This document shows, piece by piece, positions 41,790-49,337 of a stretch of DNA of 53,419 nucleotides. The stretch is taken from assembly GCA_904393115.1 (NCBI GenBank), contig CAJFMX010000016.1, positions 1-53,419 on the forward strand, in the 5' to 3' direction. A program made the translations under genes and the position numbers. Numbering within the stretch: position 1 is the stretch's first letter; each line of letters begins with the position of its first letter. A model generated the notes under the pieces. It made no database searches, had not been told where the DNA came from, and saw only the letters and a list, made by a program, of their open reading frames with translations. Source of the DNA: an uncultured Clostridia bacterium (GTDB lineage: Bacteria > Bacillota > Clostridia > Christensenellales > UBA1750).

Positions 41790-41911
41790 TCAAGCCGGGA
41801 AATTTCCTCTCTTTTTTCGACGTTTTTCCGCATTTTTTATTTCCTGCAAAAGTTTTGTTGAAATAATCTCCGCGGTTTTTTCATTTTCGTTAAGTTTTTT
41901 CTTCTTTTGGC

Positions 41912-41940
41912 TTGATCATTGTGAATTTGTGTTGTATGCT
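41912..41940 (+). promoter_or_regulatory. sigma-A promoter of the GHKL-like gene
   Basis: TTGATC, 17-bp spacer, TATGCT. The region between this and the divergent promoter is markedly A/T-rich for the window. Confidence 0.75.
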
Positions 41941-41983
41941 TACATTGCAGAGAAACTTTCCATAGTTCAAAGGGGGTGTTCCC

Positions 41984-42619
41984 ATGTGCCTGCGCGTCGT
42001 ATTCGATAAGATCCGCCTGCTGTTTGTCTGCCGCGGCCTGACTTCTGACGATGTCGCGGAGCTGCGCGCCATGCGGCACGAGCTCTGCAATCACCTTTGC
42101 GCCATCAGCGGCCTGGCGCAGCTGAACGAGAGCGCGCGCATCTCCGCCTATGTCTCCGACCTGCTGGGCGCGTTGGCGCTGGATTCGCGCTATACCGGCA
42201 CGGGCAATGCGGCCGTGGACGCGGTGCTGACCGCGGAAACCAAAAAGGCCCGGGAGCGGAACGTGTTCCTGAACATCCGCGCCATGCCCCTTCCGGATAC
42301 CAACCTGCAGGACTGCGACCTGACGCGCCTGATCTCGACGCTGCTGGACACCGGCATCCGCCACACCGAGCGCCTCCTGGGCCACAAGCGGGAGGTCACC
42401 TTCACCCTCTCGACCGAGAACGGCTACCTGCTCCTGTCCTGCACCTACCCCTGCGACAGGGAGAGCGGCAACCGCCTCATGGTCCGGCGCCTCCGCCGCA
42501 CCGCGGCCAAATACGGCGGCATCTGCCACTTCTCCCTCAAGCGCCGCACGGTGCGCGCGGAGATCTACCTGCCCATGCGCTTTCCCTCTCCCTTTTCCCC
42601 CGTCTCCGCCCGGGGCTAG
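41984..42619 (+). CDS. truncated GHKL histidine-kinase-like protein
   Basis: A 211-residue cytoplasmic protein resembling the catalytic end of AgrC/NatK-type sensor kinases. RAMRHELCNHLCAISGL (residues 28-44) is the phospho-acceptor-type helix, with His32 and His37. SRYTGTGNAAVDAVLTAETKKARERNV matches the linker seen in that family. The ATPase N-box is degenerate (LLDTGIRHTER where LLDNAIEA is usual) and I see no G-box, so ATP binding is doubtful. There are no membrane helices and no response regulator nearby. It may be a phosphotransfer or scaffold protein, or a decaying kinase. Start: ATG at 41984 behind AAAGGGGGT. Confidence 0.7.
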   Translation: MCLRVVFDKIRLLFVCRGLTSDDVAELRAMRHELCNHLCAISGLAQLNESARISAYVSDLLGALALDSRYTGTGNAAVDAVLTAETKKARERNVFLNIRAMPLPDTNLQDCDLTRLISTLLDTGIRHTERLLGHKREVTFTLSTENGYLLLSCTYPCDRESGNRLMVRRLRRTAAKYGGICHFSLKRRTVRAEIYLPMRFPSPFSPVSARG

Positions 42620-42643
42620 GGCGGCCGGGTTTCGGCTTCGTGC

Positions 42644-42684
42644 AAAAAAGGAGCCGCCCCTGCGCGGTTCGCGGGGGCGGCTCC
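42644..42684. terminator. bidirectional terminator
   Basis: An 11-bp stem (GGAGCCGCCCC with its complement), A6 on the left side giving T6 for the minus-strand deacetylase gene. Confidence 0.85.
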
Positions 42685-42692
42685 CGTCCTTC

Positions 42693-43610
42693 TTATTCTT
42701 CCATGGGCACGCTCTCCAGCGTGGCGAACGTATAGCCCAGGTCCTTCAGGTAGTCGATGGCGTCCGGGAGCATCTCCACGGTCGCCTTTTTGCTGTTGGT
42801 GTCGTGCATGAGCACGATGATGTCGCGGCCGCGGTTGGCCTGCACGTCCACGGTCTCCACGAACCGGTCGTAGAGCTCCTCCGCCGACTTCTTGGAGGCC
42901 CCGCTCTCCGCGTCGCCGTTGAGGGCGTTCCAGTCGAAGTAGCGGTACCCCGCCGCGCGGACGTCGTCGCGGTAGTCGCGGCAGCGCCGGTTGGTCGAGC
43001 CGTAGGGGAAGCGGATGAGGTCCTCCGGCTGGTAGTCCGAGCCGAGGATGCCGCGCAGGGTGTCCTGGCAGGCGGCGATGTCCTCCAGGAAGGCCTCCGC
43101 GCTGACGTAGATCTTGTCCGTCTCATGGGTCATGGAATGCACCGCCACGATCGAGCCCTGCTCCGCGATGGCGCGGATGTCGTCCGGGCGGTCGGCCGCG
43201 TTGTTCCCGATGACGAAGAACGTGGCCTTTACGCCCTTGTCGTCCAGGACCTTCAGGATGTCCTGCGTATTCCGGGAGGGGCCGTCGTCAAAGGTCAGGT
43301 AGACGTACTTCTGGCCCTCGCTGCGGTCGGGTTCCTCCACCTTCGGCGCCTCGGGCGTGGGCGTCGGCGTGGGCGCAGGCGTGGCGGTCGGCGTGGGCAC
43401 GGGCGTGGGCGTCGCCGTGGGTGTGGGCGTCGCCGTGGGCACGGGCTTGAGGGTCACGACCGCTTCCCCGCCCTTGTCCCCCTCCGGGCGCCGCAAGATG
43501 ATGACGTCGCTGGCGGCGTCTCCCTGCGCGCGGACGTGGGGCGCGGCGCAGCCCGCCAAGGGCACCAAAACCATCGCCAAGAGCAATATCCAAAGCAGCA
43601 TTTTCCGCAT
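42693..43610 (-). CDS. polysaccharide deacetylase (NodB domain) lipoprotein
   Basis: A 305-residue carbohydrate esterase family 4 protein. The lipobox LAGC (Cys21) anchors it outside. A Thr/Pro linker of about 30 residues near 57-87 (PTATPTPT-like repeats) extends the catalytic domain into the wall. NodB motifs are YLTFDDGPS (metal and base Asp), HSMTHE (zinc His pair) and RFPYGSTN, followed by the C-terminal IVLMHDTN. It likely removes acetyl groups from peptidoglycan N-acetylglucosamine or N-acetylmuramic acid, or from a wall polymer. GGAG lies 6 bases before the ATG at 43610, and the promoter is at 43640-43669. Confidence 0.93.
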   Translation of the reverse strand: MRKMLLWILLLAMVLVPLAGCAAPHVRAQGDAASDVIILRRPEGDKGGEAVVTLKPVPTATPTPTATPTPVPTPTATPAPTPTPTPEAPKVEEPDRSEGQKYVYLTFDDGPSRNTQDILKVLDDKGVKATFFVIGNNAADRPDDIRAIAEQGSIVAVHSMTHETDKIYVSAEAFLEDIAACQDTLRGILGSDYQPEDLIRFPYGSTNRRCRDYRDDVRAAGYRYFDWNALNGDAESGASKKSAEELYDRFVETVDVQANRGRDIIVLMHDTNSKKATVEMLPDAIDYLKDLGYTFATLESVPMEE

Positions 43611-43639
43611 ATTCTCTCCATCCTTCCCCGTTCTTCTAC

Positions 43640-43669
43640 AGTATACCGCAAATACCCCGCAGCGCTCAA
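43640..43669 (-). promoter_or_regulatory. sigma-A promoter of the deacetylase gene
   Basis: TTGAGC, 18-bp spacer, TATACT on the minus strand. Confidence 0.75.
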
Positions 43670-43737
43670 GATCGCGCAACGCCAGGGCAAAATTTAACAA
43701 TGTTTTTACACTTCTCCGCCCTTTTGCCGGCCCCGGA

Positions 43738-43766
43738 TTGACAAACCGCAGTGCCTGCGCTATGAT
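43738..43766 (+). promoter_or_regulatory. sigma-A promoter of the DUF4430/ECF S-component pair
   Basis: Perfect TTGACA, 17-bp spacer, TATGAT. The short leader leaves no room for a cobalamin riboswitch. Confidence 0.85.
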
Positions 43767-43799
43767 GAGGAAGCAAAAAAAACAAGAGGTGATCTCCCG

Positions 43800-44192
43800 A
43801 TGAACAAGAGAACAAAGACCATTCTTTCGCTCGTCGCGCTGGTGGCGGTTGTCGCGGTGTTTGTGGGCGTATACCTTGCCACGCGGCCGGAAACCGTTGC
43901 GGGTGAAAAGCACATCACGGTAGAGCTGGTGGGCAAGGACAGCGCGCGCACGGTGGAGCTGGACACGGACGAGGAGTACCTCGGCCCGGCGCTCCAGAGC
44001 GAGGGCCTGATCGACGGCACGCAGAGCGAATTCGGCCTGTACATCACGACCGTGGACGGATACACCGCCGACGAGTCCGCGCAGGAGTGGTGGTGCCTGA
44101 CCAAGGGCGGCCAGAGCGTGAACACCGGCGTGGACTCGACGCCGATCGCCGACGGCGACGCCTTTGAGCTCACGCTCACCACGGGTTGGTAA
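43800..44192 (+). CDS. membrane-anchored DUF4430 protein
   Basis: A 130-residue exported protein with one N-terminal helix (ILSLVALVAVVAVFVGVYL) and a small DUF4430 domain (residues about 37-130). The domain matches the C-terminal domain of transcobalamin-like proteins: GPALQSEGLI, YITTVDGYTADESAQEWWCLTKGG, NTGVDSTPIADGDAFELTLT. The next gene, 3 bases on, is an ECF-type S component. The pairing points to a vitamin, possibly corrinoid, capture and uptake pair; this is inference. AAGAGGTGA lies before the ATG at 43800. Confidence 0.88.
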   Translation: MNKRTKTILSLVALVAVVAVFVGVYLATRPETVAGEKHITVELVGKDSARTVELDTDEEYLGPALQSEGLIDGTQSEFGLYITTVDGYTADESAQEWWCLTKGGQSVNTGVDSTPIADGDAFELTLTTGW

Positions 44193-44195
44193 GCC

Positions 44196-44696
44196 ATGAA
44201 GCTCACCGTGCGGGAGCTGGTGTTCCTCGCGCTGTGCACGGCGGCGATGTTCGTGTCGCAGGTGGCGCTCTCGTTCCTTCCGAACATCGAGCTGGTGTCG
44301 CTGCTCGTGATCGTCTACACGCACGCCTTCCGGCGCAAGGTGCTCTACATCCTCTACGTCTTTGCGCTGCTGGAGGGGCTGCTCTACGGCTTTACGACGT
44401 GGTGGCTGACGTATCTCTACGTCTGGACCATCCTGGCGGGCCTTGCGTGGGCGTTCCGCCGCATGGAGTCCCCGCTGGGCTGGGCGGTGCTGAGCGGGGC
44501 GTTCGGCCTGGCCTTCGGCGCGCTGTGCGAGTTGGTGTACCTGCCCATCATCGGCCCGCGGGCGGCGCTGGGCGCGTGGGTTTCGGGCATCCCGTTTGAC
44601 CTGGCGCACTGCTTCGGCAACTTCGTGGCCGCCCTGGCGCTGTACCGGCCGCTCAGCCGGCTGATGCAGCGCCTGACCCGCTCCCTTGCTGCATAG
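44196..44696 (+). CDS. ECF transporter S component (vitamin uptake)
   Basis: A 166-residue membrane protein with about five to six helices. The family end motif SGIPFDLAHCFGNFVAALALYRPL, the N-terminal RELVFLALCTAAMFVSQVAL, and YTHAFRRKVLYILYVFALLEGLLYGF fit substrate-binding S components of energy-coupling factor transporters. The shared EcfA/T module is not here. It follows the DUF4430 gene with 3 bases between, so the two are translated together. The ligand is unknown; a corrinoid is suggested by the partner only. Confidence 0.85.
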   Translation: MKLTVRELVFLALCTAAMFVSQVALSFLPNIELVSLLVIVYTHAFRRKVLYILYVFALLEGLLYGFTTWWLTYLYVWTILAGLAWAFRRMESPLGWAVLSGAFGLAFGALCELVYLPIIGPRAALGAWVSGIPFDLAHCFGNFVAALALYRPLSRLMQRLTRSLAA

Positions 44697-44716
44697 ATAA
44701 GACGCCGCGCTTCGAC

Positions 44717-44759
44717 AAAAAGTTACGGCGGAACCTGCTCGGTTCCGCCGTAACTTTTT
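44717..44759. terminator. bidirectional terminator
   Basis: A 19-bp perfect stem (AAAAAGTTACGGCGGAACC with its complement, loop TGCTC), giving T-runs on both strands for the two converging genes. Confidence 0.95.
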
Positions 44760-44787
44760 GGTCTGTTTTCCAGTGCTTGAGAATCTC

Positions 44788-45981
44788 TTAGAAATAGTCT
44801 GCGAAGTAGCAGTCCTTCTTCACGAAGACCGCGCGCAGCGTCTCCTCGTTGCCGCGAACCTCCACGTCGGGCCGCATGCGCAGGGTGTCCAGGGGCGCAA
44901 AGCCGAGCGTGAGCTGCGCCAGCGTCGTCACGTCCACGACCAAGTCCGCCGGCGCGTCCGCGCGCTCGACCTCGGCCTTGCCCTGGCCGAAGCGCACGGC
45001 GTAGACGCCCGTGTTCTCGGGCAGGAAGGCGTCCTTGACGCCGATGACGTAGCGGCCGGGCGCCTCGGGGTGGCGCATCAGGCGCAGGGCCTGCGGCACG
45101 TCCACCACGCGGAACATGCCGTGCGTGTCCACGCGCTGCTCCACGCGGTAGGGCTCGGCGATGAGGGTGCGCATGTCGATGTTCGGCGGGAACACGGCCT
45201 CGACGTACTTGTACTGCGCGGACAGGCGGTAGAGGAAGCCCAGGATGCCGTAGAACGCCTCGCGGCTGTCATAGGCGAAGTCCTTGAGCACGGCCTTGCG
45301 CTCGTCGCCGCTCCCCTCGGCGCGCAGGACGACATAGGCGTGGACGCCCGCGTCGTCGGCGAGCAGGTAGCGGTAGATGCGGTCCTTCCAGGGATCGCCC
45401 TCGATCCAGTCCCACTGGGCCTCCGAGCGGACGATGGCCATGTTGCGCCCCAGGATGAAGCGCTGGTACACGTCCTGGAAGGGCTGGATGCACTCGCCGG
45501 GCTTGTGCATCCGCACGCTGTAGGGGCAGGGGAATCCCTTGAGGTCGCTCACCAGGAACTTCTGCCGCAGCGGCGCGCAGCCGTACTCGTATCCAAACTT
45601 GCGGTAATACTCGTGGGAGAAGGGATAGAGTGCGGAGAAGACAAAGCCCCGCGCGCGCATATCGGCAAACATGGCGCGGAAGATCTCCCGGATGCCGCCC
45701 TGCCGCCGGTGCTCGGGCAGGGAGGACACGTTGCCGATTCCGCCGGAAAGGACGATGCGCCCGTCATAGAGGATGTGGTAGATGTTGTTGATCAGGTGCG
45801 AGGTCATCGTGCCGTCCTCGGCAAAGGAGCCCCAGTATTCCGCAGAGCCGTCGCCCTTCGCGCGCTCCTCCTCGATCTCTTTCATCGCCTTTTCCGCATC
45901 CATCGAGCCGACAAAGGCGATGGTGGAAATCCTTCTTGCCTCCAAATATTCCTGTGCGGTTTGCAGCTTGCGTGCGTCCAT
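44788..45981 (-). CDS. Eis-like GNAT acetyltransferase with C-terminal SCP2 domain
   Basis: A 397-residue protein. An N-terminal GNAT domain (VSSLPEHRRQGGIREIFRAMFADMRARGFVFSALYPFSHEYYRKFGYEYG near residues 85-135) is followed by a second GNAT-like domain and a C-terminal sterol-carrier-like domain (YAVRFGQGKAEVERAD, LVVDVTTLAQLTLGF). This architecture is that of Eis/YvbK-type acetyltransferases, which acetylate amines of varied substrates. I chose the ATG at 45981 because GGAGG lies 8 bases upstream; the in-frame ATG at 46002 has no ribosome site. It stands alone with its own promoter. Confidence 0.9.
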   Translation of the reverse strand: MDARKLQTAQEYLEARRISTIAFVGSMDAEKAMKEIEEERAKGDGSAEYWGSFAEDGTMTSHLINNIYHILYDGRIVLSGGIGNVSSLPEHRRQGGIREIFRAMFADMRARGFVFSALYPFSHEYYRKFGYEYGCAPLRQKFLVSDLKGFPCPYSVRMHKPGECIQPFQDVYQRFILGRNMAIVRSEAQWDWIEGDPWKDRIYRYLLADDAGVHAYVVLRAEGSGDERKAVLKDFAYDSREAFYGILGFLYRLSAQYKYVEAVFPPNIDMRTLIAEPYRVEQRVDTHGMFRVVDVPQALRLMRHPEAPGRYVIGVKDAFLPENTGVYAVRFGQGKAEVERADAPADLVVDVTTLAQLTLGFAPLDTLRMRPDVEVRGNEETLRAVFVKKDCYFADYF

Positions 45982-46025
45982 GTTCTGCGCCTCCGTACTC
46001 ATTCGGTTTGGTTTCTTCCGTCTTC

Positions 46026-46055
46026 ATGCTACCAGCCGGCAGGGGGGCTTGTCAA
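46026..46055 (-). promoter_or_regulatory. sigma-A promoter of the Eis-like gene
   Basis: Perfect TTGACA, 18-bp spacer, TAGCAT on the minus strand. Confidence 0.7.
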
Positions 46056-46089
46056 GGTGGAAAATGTTTCAATCTTACATCTCCCCCCC

Positions 46090-46117
46090 TTTGCAAATCG
46101 TAACAAATATGTCATAA
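46090..46117 (+). promoter_or_regulatory. sigma-A promoter of the L,D-transpeptidase gene
   Basis: TTGCAA, 16-bp spacer, CATAAT, about 40 bases before the ATG. Confidence 0.65.
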
Positions 46118-46157
46118 TATAGGGAGCTTATGAATACTGGAGGTGTGATCTGTTTCC

Positions 46158-47021
46158 ATGAAGAGAGTGATTTCCTCTGCGCTCGTTGTGGCGCTGACCC
46201 TGCTCCCCGCGAGCGCCTTTGCCTCGGAGAGCACAAACGTCTGGGGGGCCGTCGGTTCCCCCAGCGCAAAGCAGGAGTCCAGCAACGTCTGGGCCTCCGT
46301 CGGCTCTTCCCCCAAGAAGGACGAGCCGAGCAACGTCTGGGCGGCCTACGATCCGGACGCCGAGCCCGAGATCTCCTTTGACACCGGCGCTTCCGAATCC
46401 ACGTCCCCCACCCTGCCCTCCATCGACTGGACCATCGGCGAGGACGACGGAACCCCCACCCTGAAGTCGCCCGACTCGCCCTACCTCGGCAAGGTGACGA
46501 GCGTGAGCAACCCGGCGGGCACGCTGCCCTCCTCCACGCAGGGCGTCGTGACCAACGCGGGCTACACCATGCCCTACGCCATCAAGGTGGACCTGACCAA
46601 CCAGGTCATCACCATCTTCTCCGCGTCGGAGCCCGGCGTCTACAATGTGATCGAAAAGCAGTTCATCTGCTCCACGGGCACGTCCTCGGACCCCACGCCC
46701 ACGGGCGTGTACTCCCTGCCGGACACCGAGCGCAGGGCCTGGCGCTACTTCAAGACCTTTGACACCTATGTGCGCTACGCCGTGCACATCAAGGGCAACT
46801 ACTTCTTCCACTCCCTGCTCTACAGCGAGCCGGATCTGGACACGATGAGCACCACTTCCTACCGCAAGCTGGGCACGCCCGCCTCCCACGGCTGCATCCG
46901 CATGCTGGACGAGGACATCAAGTGGATGGCGGAAAACTGCCTGGCCGACACGATGGTCTTCATCATGGACTGCGAGGAGGACGAGGCGCTGACCCAGGCC
47001 CTCAAGCCCCCGGCACTCTAA
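46158..47021 (+). CDS. L,D-transpeptidase (YkuD) with N-terminal NVW repeats
   Basis: A 287-residue exported enzyme. The signal peptide ends near residue 22 (PASAFA-S). Three 16-residue repeats then begin with NVW at positions 27, 43 and 59 (NVWGAVGS, NVWASVGS, NVWAAYD). A linker leads into the YkuD domain (about 136-275): the VDLTNQVITIFS strand, TPTGVYSLPDT, His218 in YFFHSLLYS, and the active site SHGCIRM with Cys246. Such enzymes make 3-3 crosslinks in peptidoglycan or attach proteins. The repeat region may bind wall or membrane partners. GGAGG lies a little far (about 14 bases) from the ATG. Confidence 0.92.
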   Translation: MKRVISSALVVALTLLPASAFASESTNVWGAVGSPSAKQESSNVWASVGSSPKKDEPSNVWAAYDPDAEPEISFDTGASESTSPTLPSIDWTIGEDDGTPTLKSPDSPYLGKVTSVSNPAGTLPSSTQGVVTNAGYTMPYAIKVDLTNQVITIFSASEPGVYNVIEKQFICSTGTSSDPTPTGVYSLPDTERRAWRYFKTFDTYVRYAVHIKGNYFFHSLLYSEPDLDTMSTTSYRKLGTPASHGCIRMLDEDIKWMAENCLADTMVFIMDCEEDEALTQALKPPAL

Positions 47022-47028
47022 AAAAACC

Positions 47029-47076
47029 ACGCCTAAAGAAAATCCCCCGCAGCTGCGGGGGATTTTCTTTAGGCGT
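47029..47076. terminator. perfect 48-base palindrome acting as shared terminator
   Basis: Two 24-base arms without a loop (left 47029-47052, right 47053-47076). The minus-strand stop codon of the phosphoesterase gene (47069-47071) lies inside it, and an A-run is at 47020-47026. Confidence 0.8.
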
Positions 47077-48109
47077 CTACCTGGCGGGTCAGGGTGATGA
47101 GGGAGATCTGCGGCGGGTTGCACAGCCGGAAGTTCAGCGGCGCGCCGTACACGGTCCCCAGCCCCGTGCTGACGTATTGATAGGTGGCGTTGACCTCGTT
47201 CAGGCCCGTCATGTAGCGGTCGTCCGGAAACCAGCCGCCGCGGGGCAGCAGGTCGTTTTCCGCGTAGAGCGCGCCAAGGACCGGCAGGCAGATCTGTCCG
47301 CCCAGGTGGTGCCCGGCGAGGATGAGATCCGCCTCGCTGAAGATGGCGGTGGTGCTCTCGGACTGCAGCGAGGCGTCCAGGCAGGGCATGTGCGTGAGCA
47401 TGATGGTCAAATCGTTCTGCTGGCGCTGGGCCATGGCGTCGGCAAAGGCCTCGTAGCGGCCCTTTCTGTAGAGGATGGACTGCACGGTGCCGTCGTCCAG
47501 GTTCTCATCCAGCAGCCGGGCGTCCAGCGAGGCGATGGAGCTCTCGGTGTCCAGGACCAGGGTGGAGGCAGGCATCAGCCAGAGCTTTCGCTCGCCCTCG
47601 TTCAGGGCGATGGGCACGTCCAGGAAGACTGCGCCCCTGTCCAGCGCGTTCTGCGCCCAGGCGGTCGCGCCGAAGCTCCCGTCCTGGCGGATCTCGGTGG
47701 TGGGCGGGTCGCCCTCGCCGGTGATGAAGTACACGGGCACCTGCTTTGCGGCAAAGTAGTCCAGCGCCTGGCACAGGCCCGTGTCGTCGCCCGTCGGGGA
47801 AACCAGGTCCCCCGTCATGACCACGATGTCGTACTCGCTGTCGCCCAGCGTCTCGTCCAGGGCCTCGCCCTCTGCGCCGAAGAGGCGCTCCCGGATGTCG
47901 GAGATGTGCAGGATCGTGTAGCCGTCCATGTCCCGGGGAAGGGTGGGCATGGAGAAGGTCACCTCGTCCAGCACAATGCGCGAGTTGTCGTAGATCACCG
48001 CGCAGACGAGCAGGACCACCAGCAGCAGCGGCACCAATACCGTCAGCGGCGTGATCTTCCGCTTGACCTTGAACAGCTTTTTCGTCTCGCGCGTCATCTT
48101 GATCTTCAT
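47069..48109 (-). CDS. metallophosphoesterase-fold membrane protein with altered metal site
   Basis: A 346-residue protein with one N-terminal helix (TVLVPLLLVVLLVCAVIYD) and a calcineurin-like phosphoesterase fold outside. Compared with the family pattern SDLH, GDxVD, GNHD, GHTHGGQ, it reads HISDIRER (Arg73 for His), MTGDLVS, FITGEGDPP (Glu-Gly for Asn-His), LTHMPC (His240 kept) and AGHHLGGQ (His-Leu for Thr-His). Several metal ligands have therefore changed, and it may bind one metal or none. I chose the ATG at 48109; a TTG at 48118 is in frame but unlikely. Single gene with its own promoter. Confidence 0.82.
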   Translation of the reverse strand: MKIKMTRETKKLFKVKRKITPLTVLVPLLLVVLLVCAVIYDNSRIVLDEVTFSMPTLPRDMDGYTILHISDIRERLFGAEGEALDETLGDSEYDIVVMTGDLVSPTGDDTGLCQALDYFAAKQVPVYFITGEGDPPTTEIRQDGSFGATAWAQNALDRGAVFLDVPIALNEGERKLWLMPASTLVLDTESSIASLDARLLDENLDDGTVQSILYRKGRYEAFADAMAQRQQNDLTIMLTHMPCLDASLQSESTTAIFSEADLILAGHHLGGQICLPVLGALYAENDLLPRGGWFPDDRYMTGLNEVNATYQYVSTGLGTVYGAPLNFRLCNPPQISLITLTRQVDA

Positions 48110-48154
48110 CCCGCGCAATGCGCTCTCACCGCCTTTTTCTTCGCATCATCTGCC

Positions 48155-48183
48155 ATTATACCATGGGCCCGGCGCAAGTTCAA
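48155..48183 (-). promoter_or_regulatory. sigma-A promoter of the phosphoesterase-fold gene
   Basis: TTGAAC, 17-bp spacer, TATAAT on the minus strand. Confidence 0.78.
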
Positions 48184-48216
48184 CCGCGCGGGCGCGGCGC
48201 AAGGTTTGACACGCCC

Positions 48217-48248
48217 TTTACATACCGCCCGCGCGCCTGTGGTATAAT
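48217..48248 (+). promoter_or_regulatory. extended -10 promoter of the P1-peptidase gene
   Basis: TGGTATAAT with TG one base before a perfect -10. The nearest -35-like TTTACA is 20 bp away, so the extended -10 probably carries it. Confidence 0.6.
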
Positions 48249-48284
48249 ACTCCTGCACTTGGGAAAATTCTGGGAAAGGAACGA

Positions 48285-49337
48285 ATGCACATGACGGCAC
48301 GACGCATTTCGGACTTTGGCATTTCCATCGGGAAGCTCCCGCGCGGCCCGCGCAACGCGCTGACGGACGTGCCCGGCGTTGCGGTGGGGCACTGCACGGT
48401 GCGCACGCAGGCCTGGAACACGGGGGTGACCGTCATCCTCCCCGCGCAGGACAACCTGTTTCTGCACAAGGTCGTCGGCGCGTGCCAGGTCCTCAACGGC
48501 TTTGGCAAGACGCTGGGCCTGATGCAGCTGGAGGAGCTGGGCACGATCGAGACGCCCATCGCCCTGACCAACACGCTCAACGTCGGCCTTGTGCACGACG
48601 CGCTCGTGCAGTACAGCATCGACCAGGGCCATGCGGCGGGCGTGGAGGTGGAGTCCGTCAACCCCATCGTCTGCGAGTGCAACGACGCGGGGCTTTCCGA
48701 CATCCAGCACCGCGCCATCGGGTATGCGCAGGTGATGGAGGCCATCTCCAGCGCGGGCGCGGACTTTGCGCAGGGCTGCGTGGGCGCGGGCACGGGCACG
48801 GTCTGCCACAGCCTCAAGGGCGGCATCGGCTCGGCCTCCCGCCTGCTGGAGGTGGACGGCAAGACCTATGCGCTGGGCGCGCTCGTGCAGACGAACCACG
48901 GCATGCTCTCGGACCTGCGCATCGACGGCGCGCCCGTCGGCCGCGAGATTGAGGCCGGCATCCTGCAGGAGAAGGTGGACAAGGGCTCCTGCATCGTCGT
49001 GGTGGGCACGGACCTGCCCCTCTCCGACCGCCAGCTCAAGCGCGTGCTGCGGCGCGCGGCGGTGGGCCTTGCGCGCGTGGGCTCCTACATCGGCCACGGC
49101 AGCGGCGAGGTCGTGGTGGGCTTCTCCACGGCCAACCGCGTGCACCGGCAGGAGGCGCGCGGCGTGGTGCAGCAGACCCTCCTCAACGAGGAGCGGATCG
49201 ACCTGCCCTTCCGCGCGTGCGCCGAGGCCGTGGAGGAGGCGATCCTGAACTCCCTGGCCGCGGCGGAGACGACCGTGGGCCCGACCGGCGCGAAGAAGAC
49301 GGCCCTTGCCGACCTCTGGGGGGCGCGCAATGGCTAG
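48285..49337 (+). CDS. P1-family (DmpA/S58) aminopeptidase
   Basis: A 350-residue Ntn-type peptidase. DmpA-family members cleave themselves before a Ser or Thr that then acts as nucleophile; the matching site here is Gly234-Ser235 in DKGSCIVVVGTDLPLS. Other family parts are the N-terminal ISDFGISIGKLPRGPRNALTDVPGVAVGHCTV, NPIVCECNDAGLSDI and TYALGALVQTNHG. These enzymes release N-terminal residues, often D-amino acids or beta-peptides, so a role in wall or peptide turnover is possible. The ATG at 48285 follows AAAGGA closely; an ATG at 48291 is equally possible. The SDR gene overlaps its end by 8 bases. Confidence 0.92.
   Translation: MHMTARRISDFGISIGKLPRGPRNALTDVPGVAVGHCTVRTQAWNTGVTVILPAQDNLFLHKVVGACQVLNGFGKTLGLMQLEELGTIETPIALTNTLNVGLVHDALVQYSIDQGHAAGVEVESVNPIVCECNDAGLSDIQHRAIGYAQVMEAISSAGADFAQGCVGAGTGTVCHSLKGGIGSASRLLEVDGKTYALGALVQTNHGMLSDLRIDGAPVGREIEAGILQEKVDKGSCIVVVGTDLPLSDRQLKRVLRRAAVGLARVGSYIGHGSGEVVVGFSTANRVHRQEARGVVQQTLLNEERIDLPFRACAEAVEEAILNSLAAAETTVGPTGAKKTALADLWGARNG

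Noticed and set aside
43611..43799. Cobalamin riboswitch before the DUF4430/ECF pair
   Set aside because: The leader after the promoter is only about 30 bases and contains no B12-box-like sequence.
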